Numbered from the stretch's first letter, positions 10,823-27,567 are shown. The stretch is 64,000 nucleotides of DNA from Aldrovandia affinis (GCA_029706075.1 JAINUG010000015.1:1831715-1895714), one strand, 5' to 3'. Notes: generated by a model not told the origin, from the letters alone. Made by a program: numbers and translations.

Positions 10823-13570
10823 CTGCAGATGGAGAGAGTGAAAGACAGAAACAAAGACAGCTAGATAGTCTGTTACTTTAAGGGTGTCAACACCACCCAC
10901 ACAACCTGCAAGCTTTGCAACAGAGTGACAAACATATTTACAAATGTCAGGCAAGCTCAAAAGACAAAAAGCATAACATGCTGTTACATGCTGTGCATGA
11001 CTTGTTGACATAGCCTGCACTCGCTGTAGCAGAATAGCTTTGCAAATGAAACCTGGACAACTGTTTAACAGCACTCGTGCTTACACCCTTGGTTTACATG
11101 CTGCCCTTGTGCTAATAGTGACAGTACAGACTGCAATGACCCTTCAGGAACCCTGTGAAGGGACAAAGGTGCCCTGTCGATGACAAATTCAGTTTTACTA
11201 TTTCTTTGCAATTGCTTTTAGTCAGGGTAACTTACACTTAACATATAACCTGAATATAAAGCTGGATCATTCATGCATTAAGTACTACATCTCCAAAATA
11301 CAAGAGGATAAGTGGAATATGATCTAATCTGATATGAATCAGGGAACTGTGCTGCAGAGTGCAGAACTGTGCTGCAGGGTGACGTGAATGCTCAACTTTA
11401 TAGAACAGATCTGTGACAAACTGTAAATAACACCAAACATGGAGGTCTGAAACCTTAATTCCAGTGAAATTAGTAGCTATTGACCCATGTAATAATTTAG
11501 CTTCTGTTTAACTAAATGCCATTCCAGTCTATCTCCCTTTCCCTACAACTCAGGACAGAACAACCTTTTTCAGTTAATCTCCACTGTAAAGACTCTTGAC
11601 GCTCCATGTTCAGAGTGTTTCGCATCAACAAAAAGCAATTAACAGTAAGGGTTACCTTAGAAGAACAGCAATAAGCCTAAAGGTATATGCAGTTTAAACC
11701 ATAACTAACTACAAACAGGGCTTCAAAAGATTATTTTAAAATATGGTACTATTGTGAATTCTTGAAATTTAACTAAAGCATCTACTTCTTCCCAAACCCC
11801 AATGCTAAATAAGTCATCTTTCAAATATGTACTTTTGTCATCTTCTTTATGAACTGAATTCCATTTAAGATTACTCCAGTTGCTACGGAACTAAAGGTAA
11901 AGTCTTAGATTTCTACTGTGTGTAAAAATGCCAGAATCTTAAAAAACATAAATGACAGTGCGCTATAATGCAAGGATGGGCAAGGAGGGCCATATCGGTT
12001 TCTGGATTTCAAGCAAAATCTTGATGGTTTAATTAGACCAAGCAATTATCTGATCTCACATTTTAGCTAAATGTACTGACAAGCTTAAGAATGACTGCTG
12101 AAGACTGTTCTTGTGTCCATATATGAATGGTTTTACTATGGTCTTTTTAACATGGACCACCGTTGGTGCATACAGCCAATTGACCAGCGCATGGCTTGCA
12201 TACATACCAGCCCTCCAGGAATGGAGTTCCCCCCTGATATAAAGCATTTCCAACATTTCAATTGTCATAGATCCAAGAGTTCAAGACTGTAGCATGATCT
12301 TCACATTGTATTATGACACTGACATCTATTGGACATTAGTGGAACTGACACATACCTGCTCACAAGCAAACTTATTTTAGCCTACAACTGCTCCCACATG
12401 GGAGTGTGTTACACAGATGAACTTCCTTTATCTTTGAAAGATGAAAATTGGATATGGTGGTTTCTTACTATTGGTCTGTCTGCTAACACTTGTGCTTGAT
12501 AATGTGGTTCCAAATGAACCACACAAGATTTGAGAAGTAGGGTATGTCAGTTTTGTCTTGTATATTGTGGAGCAAGTACTAATTGTCTGCTGTGAGGGAG
12601 ACGGTTTGACCACAGTTTAGAGACAACTGTCTTCCAGGAAAGGACACACAGTGCTGAGAAACAGTACAATATAAAACAAAACCGCATTGTAATGTCTGCG
12701 CTAGCCACAAGCAAACCTCAGGAAGCAAAACCAGATTAAGCTCTGATTTAACAGTCATGATTAAACAAGAGTTTTGAATGCATGTTGACCATGCATGGAG
12801 GGAAAAAGGACCAATATGAGTACATGTGCAACACAGAAATCTAAAAATGAAACATGCAAGAATGATAGTAGTAGTTGAATCATATGCTGGCAGAAAATGC
12901 TCTAAGTTCTCATGCCACTGCACTACGATTAGACTTAGAATGTCTCCAGTAGCTGTACTGTATACAGACAGTGAATGCTTTCAGTCTTGAATCTCAGGGT
13001 ACCAGACTCGCCATGGAATGGCTTCTATGATGTGGGTCCTAGAGATGAAGCCCTTCGACTCCTATATGACTGTTACAGGGACAGGGGCAAACACAATATC
13101 CATGGTATATGTTGTCTAAATGTACTTAATATTAATTGTATTGTTTGTCCTGATCATCTTCCCCAAATCACTCCAGAGAAAAGCGGACGTTCAACGTAGT
13201 ACAATTTACCACATAATATGGAAGCGATAATTAATACAATCCATTTTAACTTACCAAAATGTTGCACGGCCTTATACATTTTCCCTACAATAGAAACAAA
13301 AAATGGCTGCACCCTTATACAGAATAAAATTAGCTTAGCATAGTTCTTTCAACAGGATTTGTCATAGATCCAGTGTGCCCATTACGGTGTATACAAGCAG
13401 TGGATTGCCAACAGTATTTAAAAACAAATGAGTTGTAAACCAGATAAAAAGTTAGCAGCTTACAAGCCAGTATGTTGAAAGCGATTTGTGTGCCTGTGAC
13501 ACAGATGGCGCAGATAATACCAGTAGTTAGCTGGTGAAATAGTGAAAATGAGGGATGACTATTACCAATT
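10823..13570. other. Non-coding stretch, no gene seen
   Basis: Expected location of the earlier CLEC16A exons on the minus strand if that gene once started near DEXI. Conserved N-terminal blocks (such as LDHLKYLYHVL or VCVQLLQTLN) were not found by eye. An open frame at 12.6-12.9 kb on the minus strand has no recognisable motif and low-complexity composition. No RNA gene or bounded repeat is supported. Confidence 0.35.
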
Positions 13571-13860
13571 CTCCATTTAAATTTTTTTTTTTTCCAGTTT
13601 TTCTCACAATTTAGTAGCCAATTACACCGTCTATTTATTTCGATTTACCCTCCTCACACGGGTCCACCGCTCGTCCCTATGAGGCAAGCTAATTCTCTGA
13701 GGGCAGCGAACTCTGCTTCCTTCGAGATGGAACTCGACCACCCACGTTCTGAAGACTCTTTACGTGCTTCACGGCGGACCCGAGCCAGCTCACCCATCCA
13801 ACCACAAAACAAGTGTATCGGTTGGTGTAGGTGGAAGTTGCCCGTGAGTGCTGGTCTGAA
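13571..13860. repeat. GC-richer block of unknown type, possibly a dispersed repeat
   Basis: A T-rich start (TTTTTTTTTTTTCC) leads to 'CACAATTTAGTAGCCAATTA' and a GC-rich body with CACACGGGTCCACC and CGGCGGACCCGAGCC. The two GGTCC/GGACC segments are partly complementary. Composition differs sharply from the AT-rich flanks, as for an inserted repeat, but no target duplication or terminal repeat was found. It is not coding in any frame that can be recognised. Confidence 0.25.
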
Positions 13861-14025
13861 ATCAGTTTTGCCGTTTTCTTCATCATTATTAAGGTTAGGA
13901 TTTGGGTAGAGATAGCTTGTTCTGTGTCACTGCTTAGGGGTAACTTCTCCCATGAGCCAATCTGTCAGCAGTATCAATACGGGACAATCAGATTGACTTT
14001 TTCTTTGACGTTGGCATCAATGATT

Positions 14026-14100
14026 GGTTTAGCTCATATCACAAGGCACATTGAAGCTGTTCTAGCAGCTTGTGTTTGCCCAACGCCCTATTAAGACACT
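14026..14100 (+). mobile_element. Tc1/mariner transposase terminal fragment
   Basis: The plus frame reads 'TRHIEAVLAACVCPTPY' then stop, the end of the same fish Tc1 family as the minus-strand piece at 6.8-7.07 kb (family ending RHIEAVLAARGGPTPY). Only the last ~25 codons remain; upstream sequence does not continue the transposase. A small isolated fragment. Confidence 0.55.
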
Positions 14101-14204
14101 TTATCTTAGCGTTGCCTTCATATCAAAGAAGGTTTAGGTGTAACTTTTACTTTCCAAATTATAAATGATCATTTTGTTTTGAGAAACAGATAGGATAAGG
14201 ATAC

Positions 14205-14419
14205 TGTTACTGTATAGCACAGGTGTCAAACTCATTCCATCGACGGCCAAGTGTATGCAGGTTTTTGTTGCAACCAATGCACTACTTCTTTAGCCCACTT
14301 CTTCAACCAAGGGAGGGACCTAATTGAAATCACCTGGAGTAGTGCATTGGTTGCAACAAAAACCTTCATACACTCGGCCCTCGATGGAATGAGTTTGACA
14401 CCCCTGCTATACAGTAACA
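14205..14419. repeat. Foldback MITE (hAT-type CAGGGGTGTCAAACTC family)
   Basis: Left arm 14,205-14,284 and right arm 14,340-14,419 are nearly perfect inverted copies of 80 bp around a ~55-bp spacer. The canonical element would start at CAGGTGTCAAACTCATTCC (14,220) and end at GGAATGAGTTTGACACCCCTG (14,406), which is the common fish hAT-derived MITE. The inverted match continues ~14 bp beyond those ends (TGTTACTGTATAGC / GCTATACAGTAACA), where a direct 8-bp target duplication would be expected instead. Confidence 0.7.
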
Positions 14420-15769
14420 TAGCAAGCTAGCTAGCATTAACCTACTTGTTCATGTTCCATCTCATAAAATCTGATCTGTGTACATACCAGCACGGCAGCA
14501 CCTGACCAAATTCCACCACTATATTTATTTTACTTAGAACGTGACTGACCTAATTACTTATCACGTGAAGTCCAGATTTCAAGAGATTTATCTTTACCCT
14601 GTCATTGGAGGTGTGGACATGCCGCGGATCTCGTACGCTATCTCCTAATGTTGCGTGAAAATCTATCTTCAAATGTGCATGCTTCTCTTTAGAATATTTT
14701 AAAAAAAATAGTCCACACCGGATTTTTTCGATAGTCTAAAGATGCTGTTTCTACCTTCCAATCGTTATTGAAACTCACCGGAATAATACACACCTGTAGC
14801 CATCTATCAAACACATTCTAACTTGTCCACTTGCACCAGTTATATCAGTATATCAAACCATGACCTCTAGGGTGTTCAATCTCTTCGCGTGCACGTGTAT
14901 TGTGTTTACCGCACTTCCCAGCTAACTTGGGAACTACAAATTGAATATCCGGGTTGATGACTAAGGAATTGTGGGACATGTCGTTTATTTTTATATTTGC
15001 TGAATGCATTTGAGTTCTTATTTAAGCATAGATGTTGAAAAATAGAAGGAATCTTTATTCATACAGTTGTACCTAGGCTATTAGGCTAGTGGTACACTAC
15101 ATCATATGAAGTTGCTATTTCTAGGGAGAGAATCTTGGCCATTTTCATTATATTCATCAAATGTGTCAGCATAGAGGCAATCAGGGGTGGCTGTGTGAAG
15201 AACTGAATCATAGTGTATCTTACATGTGTATTAGCCCTGGCGCTTGGGGACGCCATGCTCATGACCTAGTACGGAGGAGCAGTGACGCTTCTGTCTCGAC
15301 TGGAACAATAGCAAATTTGAGAGACACTGAGAATATGATGAGTGAAGGACTGGAAAATGGGAGAATGGAACAACATTTGGAATGCAGTCGTCAAACTTTC
15401 CTTCTGGTCGCAGAGGGACCCATTAAAAAATCAGATTGACGTAAGGGCCAATTAAATGCGAATAATTAGACGATTCTTCAGGAACTGTACTGTACTGTAC
15501 TTACGACCGGAATCTGATCGTAAGCGACATTTGACCCGCAAAGAGGCGGGATTTGTATGACTGGCGTCTCAACTGGCCAGTCATACCAGTATATACACAG
15601 TAGCTAGCGAATAAAGACGTTAAAACACGCCTACAGCATATGCAGCAGCGTTGCAACCATAACAGTAACATAAAGTAACCATTCGCAAATGCTACATTTA
15701 AACGAGACGGCTGTTTTTTTATCTGCATGTAAACAGATGGCGACAATCGAGGTATTGGCGTTTAGCTAA
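14420..15769. promoter_or_regulatory. Divergent interval upstream of DEXI, with candidate DEXI first exon end
   Basis: Lies between the minus-strand CLEC16A relic and DEXI; in human these two genes are head-to-head. No coding sequence is recognised. The part at 15,480-15,770 is relatively CpG-containing for this window. A good splice donor (TAA|GTAAGC) at 15,769/15,770 would pair with the acceptor at 15,945 to give a 5' UTR intron for DEXI. A 92-codon open frame at 15,161-15,439 has no recognisable motif and is not called. Promoter function is inferred from position only. Confidence 0.3.
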
Positions 15770-15945
15770 GTAAGCAAAGCTTAATTAAATGTAACGGTTA
15801 GCTAACTTGTTTGTATTGCAGCCCTACTGACGAGTGCCATGTCACAAATTCCGATGCAGTGCATTTTTCCTATCACTACAACAGAAATGTATTTTGATGC
15901 ATGTATCTGCATTTTGTAGAGTTACCCGGTTTATTTCCTTTTCAG

Positions 15946-16416
<471 letters not shown>

Positions 16417-18317
16417 GAAGCAATGAGGAGTAGATTGTTATTTCAAGTAATATCAGAAGAACAAACTTCTATTGGTCAATCGGAACGTTATGTCATGCAT
16501 CGATCAGTTATGAAGGGCAATAGGTTAACACGGACAGACTGGTGGAAATTTGAGATGCCTTCCAGGTACAGATGGTCGCGCATTAAAAAGTAAGTTACAC
16601 TCGATTGAGTCGCACTGCAGTTACACATGTCTTTGAGTAGGCCTGTGTTTAATTCCCGCAGCTATTAATGTGTTACAATGTTGTGTTGCATGCACTGAAT
16701 TGCTGTCACATTGGTTTGGATCAATGCTGAACATTTACTAATACTTCACAGCCTTTTGGATTAGAGCCTACACAGTACCATTTACAAGCCTTGGTCTATT
16801 TTTCATATTGAACTGAAGTGACTGACCGTTTGCAGTATGCCTGTGGACATAGGTTAAGGTGAAACGTAGTAATCTGAATACAAGCAGAAGTATGACAATC
16901 ACTCTTGTGCATGTTACATAAAAGCACTACTTGTCATCTTTGTTGTTTGACAAGTGAAAAATGGTAATAAACATATGACCATTTTATATGAAATGTTATA
17001 CAATAGGTGCTCCACTTTGTGAATAGCACTGCTTTTTCTTGACAGGTTGTCCAGGATCAAAATGGATGGATCAGGATGTCCAAAGAATGGCTGGACCTCC
17101 ATTGTATAAGCTTGCCTTGGAAACATGAACTGATGGCAAATTGTGGCAGATCAAAACCCTCAAGTCCTCTGTCACACATAAACAAATGAATTCAGCTACA
17201 ACTAGAATTTGTTTAAGTATTTGGACTAACCATATTGGACACTTACTGGAGGAGAGTAACATTATTTCACAGTATTTGAAACATTAGGTTTTAATTTGAG
17301 TGTGGAATATAATTAATTAAGTTAGGAGATTTCATGTAAAAAGAGTGCATTATTTTGGGGGTTCTGTTGGGTTAAATACTTTTTAGCAGGGAAATTGACA
17401 GTTTGACGAAAAGCTGCCTAGAGTCTAATTTACTGTATTGGTCATTCTAATGTTTAGCATTTGCACTGCAGCAATCCTGTCTTGACATGGTGTTTGCTTG
17501 CAAAGACAGCACCCACTTTAACTGTTTGTACAGATAATGTTTTCGGTGGTCTTCCTGCATTTTGAAAGATGTTTTAAAGTGATTTCACCAGCAAAAGTCC
17601 CTTCAAATCAGTAATTGATCAATTTAACAGTTAATTGGTTGTTCGTTTCAAATACTTGACATGAGGGATATATCATTTCAAGTGCAATGAAATGTCTCCT
17701 GACTCTATCTGTATTATTTGATGATGAAAATGTAGTTGTTTGCTTCTCTCTAGGAAATGGATAGAGAGAAGCATTTTCAGAGATGGACAGAGATGTATGA
17801 AGAACACACCCTAAAATCTCTTGCTATTCCCTGCTCACATCTCAAAGATATCAAGACATTGCATTCATAAGCTTTTAGTCCAAGCACAACCTTGAAAGGG
17901 ATTACTCCCACAGCTCATTTCATATTGTAATAAAGCTTGATATTTATGTTTGCATGCAGCTTTCTACTGTTACAAACATTGATGCCTTGAAATTGCTAAC
18001 ACTTGCAATGTACACAAACACAGGCATGCACACGCGCACACACACAAAGAAAGACATCTGTCTCTTGATGGAAATACACTAAAGTTTACAAACTGATTAT
18101 TGTTTTGGTTTCCATTGACAAACATGACAGGATGTAAGGATGCATCACAAACATCTCATGGCTATATCTATGTAGAGTAGCACACTTTAAATGGGACAGA
18201 ACATCTTGTGTTTTATATATTACTATTGAGAAAGTCTACTTGATATGGAATGAGGAATTAATGATTTATTTCAAAATCATCTTCAATTTGTTGCAGTAGG
18301 ATGAAGATGAGCTAGTG
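16417..18317 (+). other. DEXI 3' UTR and downstream intergenic DNA
   Basis: No further coding sequence. A donor-like AAAAA|GTAAGTT near 16,590 and an acceptor-like TTTTTCTTGACAG near 17,045 could define a 3' UTR intron. Poly(A) signals AATAAA occur at 16,966-16,971 and 17,929-17,934; either could end the transcript. Where the mRNA ends cannot be decided from sequence. Confidence 0.35.
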
Positions 18318-18505
18318 CAGTGGTTTCCAACCCTCTCCTCACAAACCCACAGCCGGTCCATGCATTTTTTGCATGCATCAGCACACCTGATTCAACTAAT
18401 TAGTGCTCATTAAGTAGTTAACTAGTTGAATCAGGTGTGCTGGTGGTGCAATTAAAAAAATACATGGACTGACTGGGGGTCCGAGGAGAGGTTTGGGAAC
18501 CTTTG
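18318..18505. repeat. MITE with inverted arms and 8-bp target duplication
   Basis: Starts with CAGTGGTTTCCAACCCTC and ends with GAGAGGTTTGGGAACCTTT. Inside, AGCACACCTGATTCAACTA is mirrored by TAGTTGAATCAGGTGTGCT. Flanks AGCTAGTG (18,310-18,317) and AGCTTGTG (18,506-18,513) differ at one base and are the expected 8-bp hAT target duplication. The last bases have decayed from the expected CCACTG. Non-coding. Confidence 0.75.
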
Positions 18506-18681
18506 AGCTTGTGGAATACGGCCAACACACTTGATGTAATTTTCAGTTAAATCCTTATTGGATAAACAAGCTTTGGGTTTTTAAGCTACATAACAGAAAG
18601 CATAATTTATGTATATGACCGACGGTGACTGATGAGCCACTGCAAGAATTTGTAGTTGTTGAACAGTACGTATGTATGTTT

Positions 18682-19791
18682 TGTCAGGTCCAGAATTATT
18701 GGCACACTTGATGAAAATGAGCAAAAAGGCTGTACAAAATAAACAACACAGGTAATGAGCTATATTTTATGCTCAAAAATATGGGGAAATTATATAGTTT
18801 TATTCTAATGCAATTCTAATTTTTATTTAATTTTTATTGAGTAATGATTTTTTTCTGAAAAATATAGGTGTCAAAATGATTGGCACCCCTAAAAAAGAAA
18901 AAAAGAAAAAAGAATTAATCTGCAATAAAATTCTACTTATTTAAGTTAATCTCAGTCTTAAGAAATTGTATTGTTGCCTTCCTTCACTTACTGTTTCACT
19001 AGGGTATAAAAATGAGGTGTCACACATGACATATACAAGCCAGGCAATGGAACATCTGGAACAGTTGCAAACTTGCCAGGAAGAGGACACAAGTGCATAT
19101 TGTCCCCACGTACAGTGATGAAGATGGTGAGTAGGCAAAGAAGAACTCAAGGGTCTCAAAGTCTCAAAATCAACCATAAGGTGCCACCTCCATACCAACA
19201 GGCTCTTTATAGCTACCAACAAATTGAAGCATCTGGAATTTGCCAAACATCATTGTAACTATGACTGGAATGCTATGAGACCAACTTTGAACTTTTTGGC
19301 CATGAAAACCTCAAGAGAGGAATGCATACAATTCAATGTTTTGCAATGCCCATCTCAGTCTCCGGACTTGCATCCTATTGAAAACATTTGGTCTGAATTG
19401 AAGAGAGAAGTCTATAAGCGCAAACCTAAGGATATCCAGGATCTTGAAAGGTTCTGCATGGAGGAATGGTCCAAGATCCCTCCAAATGTGTTCTCCAACA
19501 CTAATGTTCCAATAAACATTATATACATAGGCTCAGTGTCATTATGCTTCCCAGTGGAGGCTGCACCAAGTACTAAAAACAGGTGCTAATAACTGTGAAA
19601 CCTTTATTTTTAAAAATAAATGTATCATTTGAAAAATGTGTTATTTTGATTGATTCCATTGAATCATTAATAAAGTAAAATATTTTCCACATGTTGGAAA
19701 ATTACAATATATTAAAGTAATGATATTATTTGTTTTCTACATTATTGTTTGTTCATTTTCATCAAGAGTGTCATTCATTCTGGACCTGACA
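18682..19791 (+). mobile_element. Tc1-like transposon, internally deleted, between DEXI and TVP23A
   Basis: Terminal inverted repeats begin TGTCAGGTCCAGAAT at 18,682 and are mirrored by ATTCTGGACCTGACA at 19,791, each continuing into a 'CTTGATGAAAATGA' subterminal block. The plus strand carries transposase pieces. About 19,050-19,250 reads NLPGRGHKCILSPRTV (helix-turn-helix/linker region) and NYDWNAM. About 19,340-19,500 reads CPSQSPDLHPIENIWSELK, which holds the final catalytic E of the DDE triad. Sequence between the two parts, including the first catalytic D, is missing, so the copy is non-autonomous. Length 1.1 kb against about 1.6 kb for complete family members. Confidence 0.85.
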
Positions 19792-21416
19792 TTATATGCT
19801 GAAATGTTGGCTTGTTGGAAGTATTTTTTATACTTCAGCATTTTCATTTGAAGACCAAAAATGTTTGTTTCTATTCACAGAAATCACAATTTAGCAGAAA
19901 CATTTGAAATGTTAAAACCAAGACCAGATAGGCCTGTATTAAATCAGGTTTATAAACCTTCATTAAACAATATGATAGTCAAGGAAGACTTCATTAGTAT
20001 ATCCTTTTACTCTGTGTTACCAGTAGGTGCTGAGCTTTCAGGTGCATGTCAATTTGACTCCATTACTTCATTTTAGTTTATTTTGGAGAAACCTACTATA
20101 ACCCAGTACCTTAATAGTATAGCAACATAAAACATATTGAAATATTTTAGAAAGTCAAGCATGAAAACAGTGCACAAGAAAATATGTTCAGGAATTGAAC
20201 AGCTTTTCCACTCTTAACCATACTCTGGACAGAACCCTGCTAACTCATAAACTATAGGTTAGAGTAGCTAGTTCTTTTAACCCCTGAAATGGTTTGCATC
20301 CAGTTAGCTGACATTGTGTGATCTGATACATTGGCTGCATTCCAGCTCATTTGTGCATTTGTGAATGAGAGGCAAAAATGCTACAGCTGCCATTTTCCCC
20401 AATACTTAAAATGAAAACAGTATACAGTTACTTTTTAACCAAGTGTATAGAGCATGCACTATTATTGTGACCCTGAAGAATGATGCAGGAGTTAATTATT
20501 CTGTTTCCCCTCTCCACACATGCTCCCTGGCCACCCATTTGAGCTCAGTATCAGGATGGGTATTAAAAATGCATGCATATCCAAAAACTGAATTTCAGTA
20601 GCAGCTTTTTGATGTGATTTAAAATGTCAAAAGGAGTATGCCAATTAGTGTCTATGCCTCCATTAAAAAATACAACAAAGTCATTGATTATCCTTGAATA
20701 TAGCTGTTTATGAATAGTAAGATAAACACTCTGTTTCAACTAATTCAGAGTAACTTTTTGAATTGATTCAGAAACTAAAGCGTTCTGCATTTTAAGAAGG
20801 CATGCCTCTGACACCAAATCACTGCTCACACCCAGAAGAGATAATACTAAAGATTATTAGCCTAGTTATACATTAAAGCGAAGCTCACTGAAATGATCAT
20901 GAAAGCTTTCATCGACCACATGTTGTGGATATGTGACAAGTTTCATTAATTTTTATAAACATATTTGTGTTCATTTTTGTAAAGTTCATTTTATTTATAT
21001 ACTTTGACAGAAAACGAAAAATGCAGAAATATAATATCAGCAGTCTGACATCTGCATTACCGAAATAAAAGATGCAATGAAATAAGACGTTCGAAGAAAA
21101 TTAGTTTTTCTCCATATTTTCTCTCTTACCAATTATGTACATAGCTATGGCAAAAATATAATATGCATTTATATAAACGTAAGGTACAAACACTCCAAAT
21201 ACACACACCGCCTGCTACAATATTCAATTCGCTTGATGCTTTGTCACGTAGGCGTTTTCTTCCATATGGTGCAGTTTGGTTCTGACGAGTTGACACTCGG
21301 ACCCATTTTAGTGCAACACACATATTTTTATTATAGTAACCGTAATAGATGGGTAAAGCATTTAGGTAGAAGAAAACATTTAAAATACATCCCAAACGGT
21401 CCACTGCATTCTCAAA
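19792..21416. other. Upstream region of TVP23A, no gene seen
   Basis: Non-coding, AT-rich. An open frame at 19,861-20,076 has no recognisable motif. In mammals CIITA lies between DEXI and TVP23A; nothing resembling its GTP-binding or leucine-rich-repeat coding sequence was recognised here. The TVP23A promoter should lie near 21.1-21.4 kb but no core motif stands out. Confidence 0.35.
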
Positions 21417-25086
<3,670 letters not shown>

Positions 25087-25472
25087 AGGTAACAAGCTGG
25101 AGACTGCAGTGTGTAGGTGTGGGAAGTGTGTGATTTAAAATTGTTGCGATTAGCTGGAATATGTTGTGTGCTCTCTGTCAATGTATTTTTTGACCTGGAA
25201 TTACTCAATTCCTTTGGAAAGGTTTTCCAAATACATAGCCTCAAATCTTCAGTTAAAACAGGTAGTAAACAGTTGTTTACAATAGAAATCACAGTAAACT
25301 ACACACTTGAGTTGTAAACAGACCAATTGCTGGCATGATATATTGTGTGATTTCATTTGCCAGTCAAATCCAGAGATTGTTCCAAAAGCTAAAAGCAGAT
25401 AGAGGCAGAGGATTACATTTTGAAAAAGAACCGCCAACCTTTAAAATTATTGTCATATTTTATATTTTGCAG

Positions 25473-25720
25473 ATGGCTGGAGATTGACACAAAATCCATT
25501 TAACCAGACTGTACCTTTTCAATGTTCACAACTTGCTGTGGAAGATAATCCCAAGAAAACTAACCATTAGAGAGAAGAACTAAGAAATGACTTCAAAAGC
25601 AGTATACATTTATGATGTCAAGTTACTTTTGGACAATGTGTTATTATTTTAATGCTTGGAATGTCACTGTCAAATGTATCCAGTTTTATCTCTGGACAAT
25701 AAAGACATTTTTTCTTTGCG
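25473..25720 (+). other. tvp23a: TVP23A last exon: 3' UTR or alternative four-residue coding end
   Basis: A strong acceptor (TTTTATATTTTGCAG) ends at 25,472. Exon 7 has a donor (AAG|GTAACA) two bases after its stop, so in the main transcript this exon is 3' UTR. If exon 7 is skipped, exon 6 joins in phase 0 to ATG GCT GGA GAT TGA, giving a tail MAGD, which is reminiscent of the TVP23B ending. The poly(A) signal AATAAA at 25,698-25,703 ends the gene about 20 bases later. Confidence 0.55.
25698..25703 (+). terminator. Poly(A) signal of TVP23A
   Basis: A canonical AATAAA about 225 bp into the last exon, followed by a T/GT-rich stretch (TTTTTTCTTTGCGTTT). It is the first canonical hexamer after the stop codon in the predicted spliced transcript. 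Confidence 0.6.
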
Positions 25721-25969
25721 TTTATATTTTCATGGCATGCTTTGAGCACTCTTTCCATTGGTTTCATTCAGCTCCCTTCACTCACAAGTTGTTCAAATTA
25801 GAAAGGGTTCTAGTCAGTTCTTTCTTCTTTCTGTCAATGGGATGTAAGGGTAAAACTAATAGTAATAACAATAATAATTAATAATAATAATTCAAACTTT
25901 CACTTATTCACCTGAAGATGGTATAGATGTACAGTATAATAGTAAAACTAATTAAGGCCTTTACCAGTG

Positions 25970-26640
25970 AATAATATATATATATTACATTTTGGACAAA
26001 AACCTCTGCCAGAAAACTTGGCAGTAAATGGATCTTTCAGCAAGGCAATGTTCCAAAGCATTAAAATGATAAACATACACACTCCAAATAAGTCTTAGCA
26101 TGAGGTGCAGGATGACATGTTAGAATTTAAAGAATAAAACACTTTCCTACACTTCTCTTAATGTTAAGCATAATGGTTTTAAATAAAACCATGCAGATTA
26201 ACGTTTCGACCCTTGGGTCTTCATCAGAACCCAAACATTGAAATAATCCCCAAAATACCTAATAATCTACCAAGAAATTTAATAAATAAATTTGGCCACA
26301 AAATTACTGTTTTGCAGTAGCTATCTTAATCTCCAGACTCAAACCCGATCAGAAATTTGTGGTTTGAATTGAAGAGGGTAGTCCACAACAACAGACTGAA
26401 GGATCTGAAGGATATGAAAGGCTCTGTATGGAGGAATGGTCAAAGACCTACCCCCTCCAATATGTTCACTACTCTCAGGAAACGCTAAAGAAGATGACTC
26501 AGCAGACTTGGTAAGGGGAGGGTGCACAGTACTGAAGTACTGAAAATGGGTGTGAAAAATTGTGATTGTGATTATTTTGAGGGAAAAAAATATTACTTGT
26601 TAAACAAAATATTTTTCTTTTACACACCTTTAATGGAAGG
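25970..26640 (+). mobile_element. Tc1-like transposon C-terminal fragment
   Basis: Begins inside the transposase (NGSFSKAMFQ, corresponding to LQGDNDPKH of intact copies). It is interrupted at about 26,085-26,280 by ~190 bp of unrelated DNA containing TTTCGACCCTTGGGTCTTC. It resumes with PKLLFCSSYLNLQTQ-type sequence and the GLNWRG..HNNRLKDLKD tail, and ends in a region similar to the termini of the 40-41 kb element (AATTGTG...GGGAAAAA). Catalytic residues are largely lost. It lies 250 bp downstream of the TVP23A poly(A) site. Confidence 0.65.
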
Positions 26641-27479
26641 ACAGGGAACTTACATATGAAAGCTGGTCATGTTAACAGCTTTCACTTGAAGCAACATGGG
26701 AAGGGAGGAGTGAGAAATGCTGAGCAGAGCACGGGCGCTAGAGACTGAACATGTATGTTCAGCATGTGGAAGGGAAACTCTTGCCATTTACTTGCCACCT
26801 GTGTACTTGCAGAAATTGAGCATCATACCCAACCCAGGTTTCTTTTGACCTTGGCCTTACATGTTCATGTAATTAACAGCTAGTGGTCATTGAGACATTC
26901 TGACTCAATTACATGTTTATTTAACCTTCCAGACAAAGAGGTTTAAGAAGAACATGTTCCACAATAGGAAAACAAATGTCCCTGCACATTTTCTCTGCTA
27001 CCCCTGGCATGGGAGGATAACCTGTTCTCAGGGCCGGCTCTACACATTTTGGTGCCCTAGGCGAGATTGGCATTTGGGTGCCTCCCCCCACAACAAACAT
27101 CAATCAGACATCACCATGGAAGCTAGCCACATTATTATCACTGATATAATGTTGTAGCCTACTACTAATTTTGGTAGCCTATTAATAAAGCTTGAGACTC
27201 AAGATAAGCATGAGGGTTTTGCAACTCTGCAATTCAGGTGTAGTAGCCTAGTTTTGGGAATAACTACAGGTGGGTACTAATAAGCTTCAAGCCAAAACGT
27301 GAGGGTTGGGTAACTCAGCATCAGCATGCATTCATCCTTCAATCTGTATGAGTCTAGCAGTAGCTCTTAGCATCGCATTATCTAGCTGGCATTAGCTTGT
27401 TTATTACTTAGCTAGTTAGCTCCCTAGCCTCCTACAATAACACAGAAACACAACAAAATGGCGTTTTGATGACATAGCC

Positions 27480-27567
27480 TACCTCTTAATTGGGCTCTCT
27501 TTTCCTCCTCCTCCTTCCTCCGTTTTCTCCCCTGCGAACCTGAAGGCTTGTGCCTTTTCAAAGTCAT
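27480..27567 (-). pseudogene. Start of hAT transposase (zinc finger MYM-type-like) of hAT-A
   Basis: Minus-strand ATG at 27,567-27,565 opens MTLKRHKPSGSQGRKRRKE and further E/K residues to about EEKRAQLRG. Fish hAT proteins annotated as zinc finger MYM-type 1-like start with this KPSGaxxRKxRKEEEEKR basic/acidic motif. The frame then departs from the family, so only the first ~29 residues survive. It lies inside the left part of hAT-A, in agreement with that element's hAT-type ends. Confidence 0.55.

Noticed and set aside
12579-12923. 114-codon minus-strand open frame
   Set aside because: Cys/Leu-rich without domain, and it matches no CLEC16A exon; probably chance.
15161-15439. 92-codon open frame upstream of DEXI
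   Set aside because: No known motif and no splice or conservation evidence; length is possible by chance.
16417-21416. Expected CIITA gene between DEXI and TVP23A
   Set aside because: No coding similarity recognised; the interval is filled with non-coding DNA and transposons.
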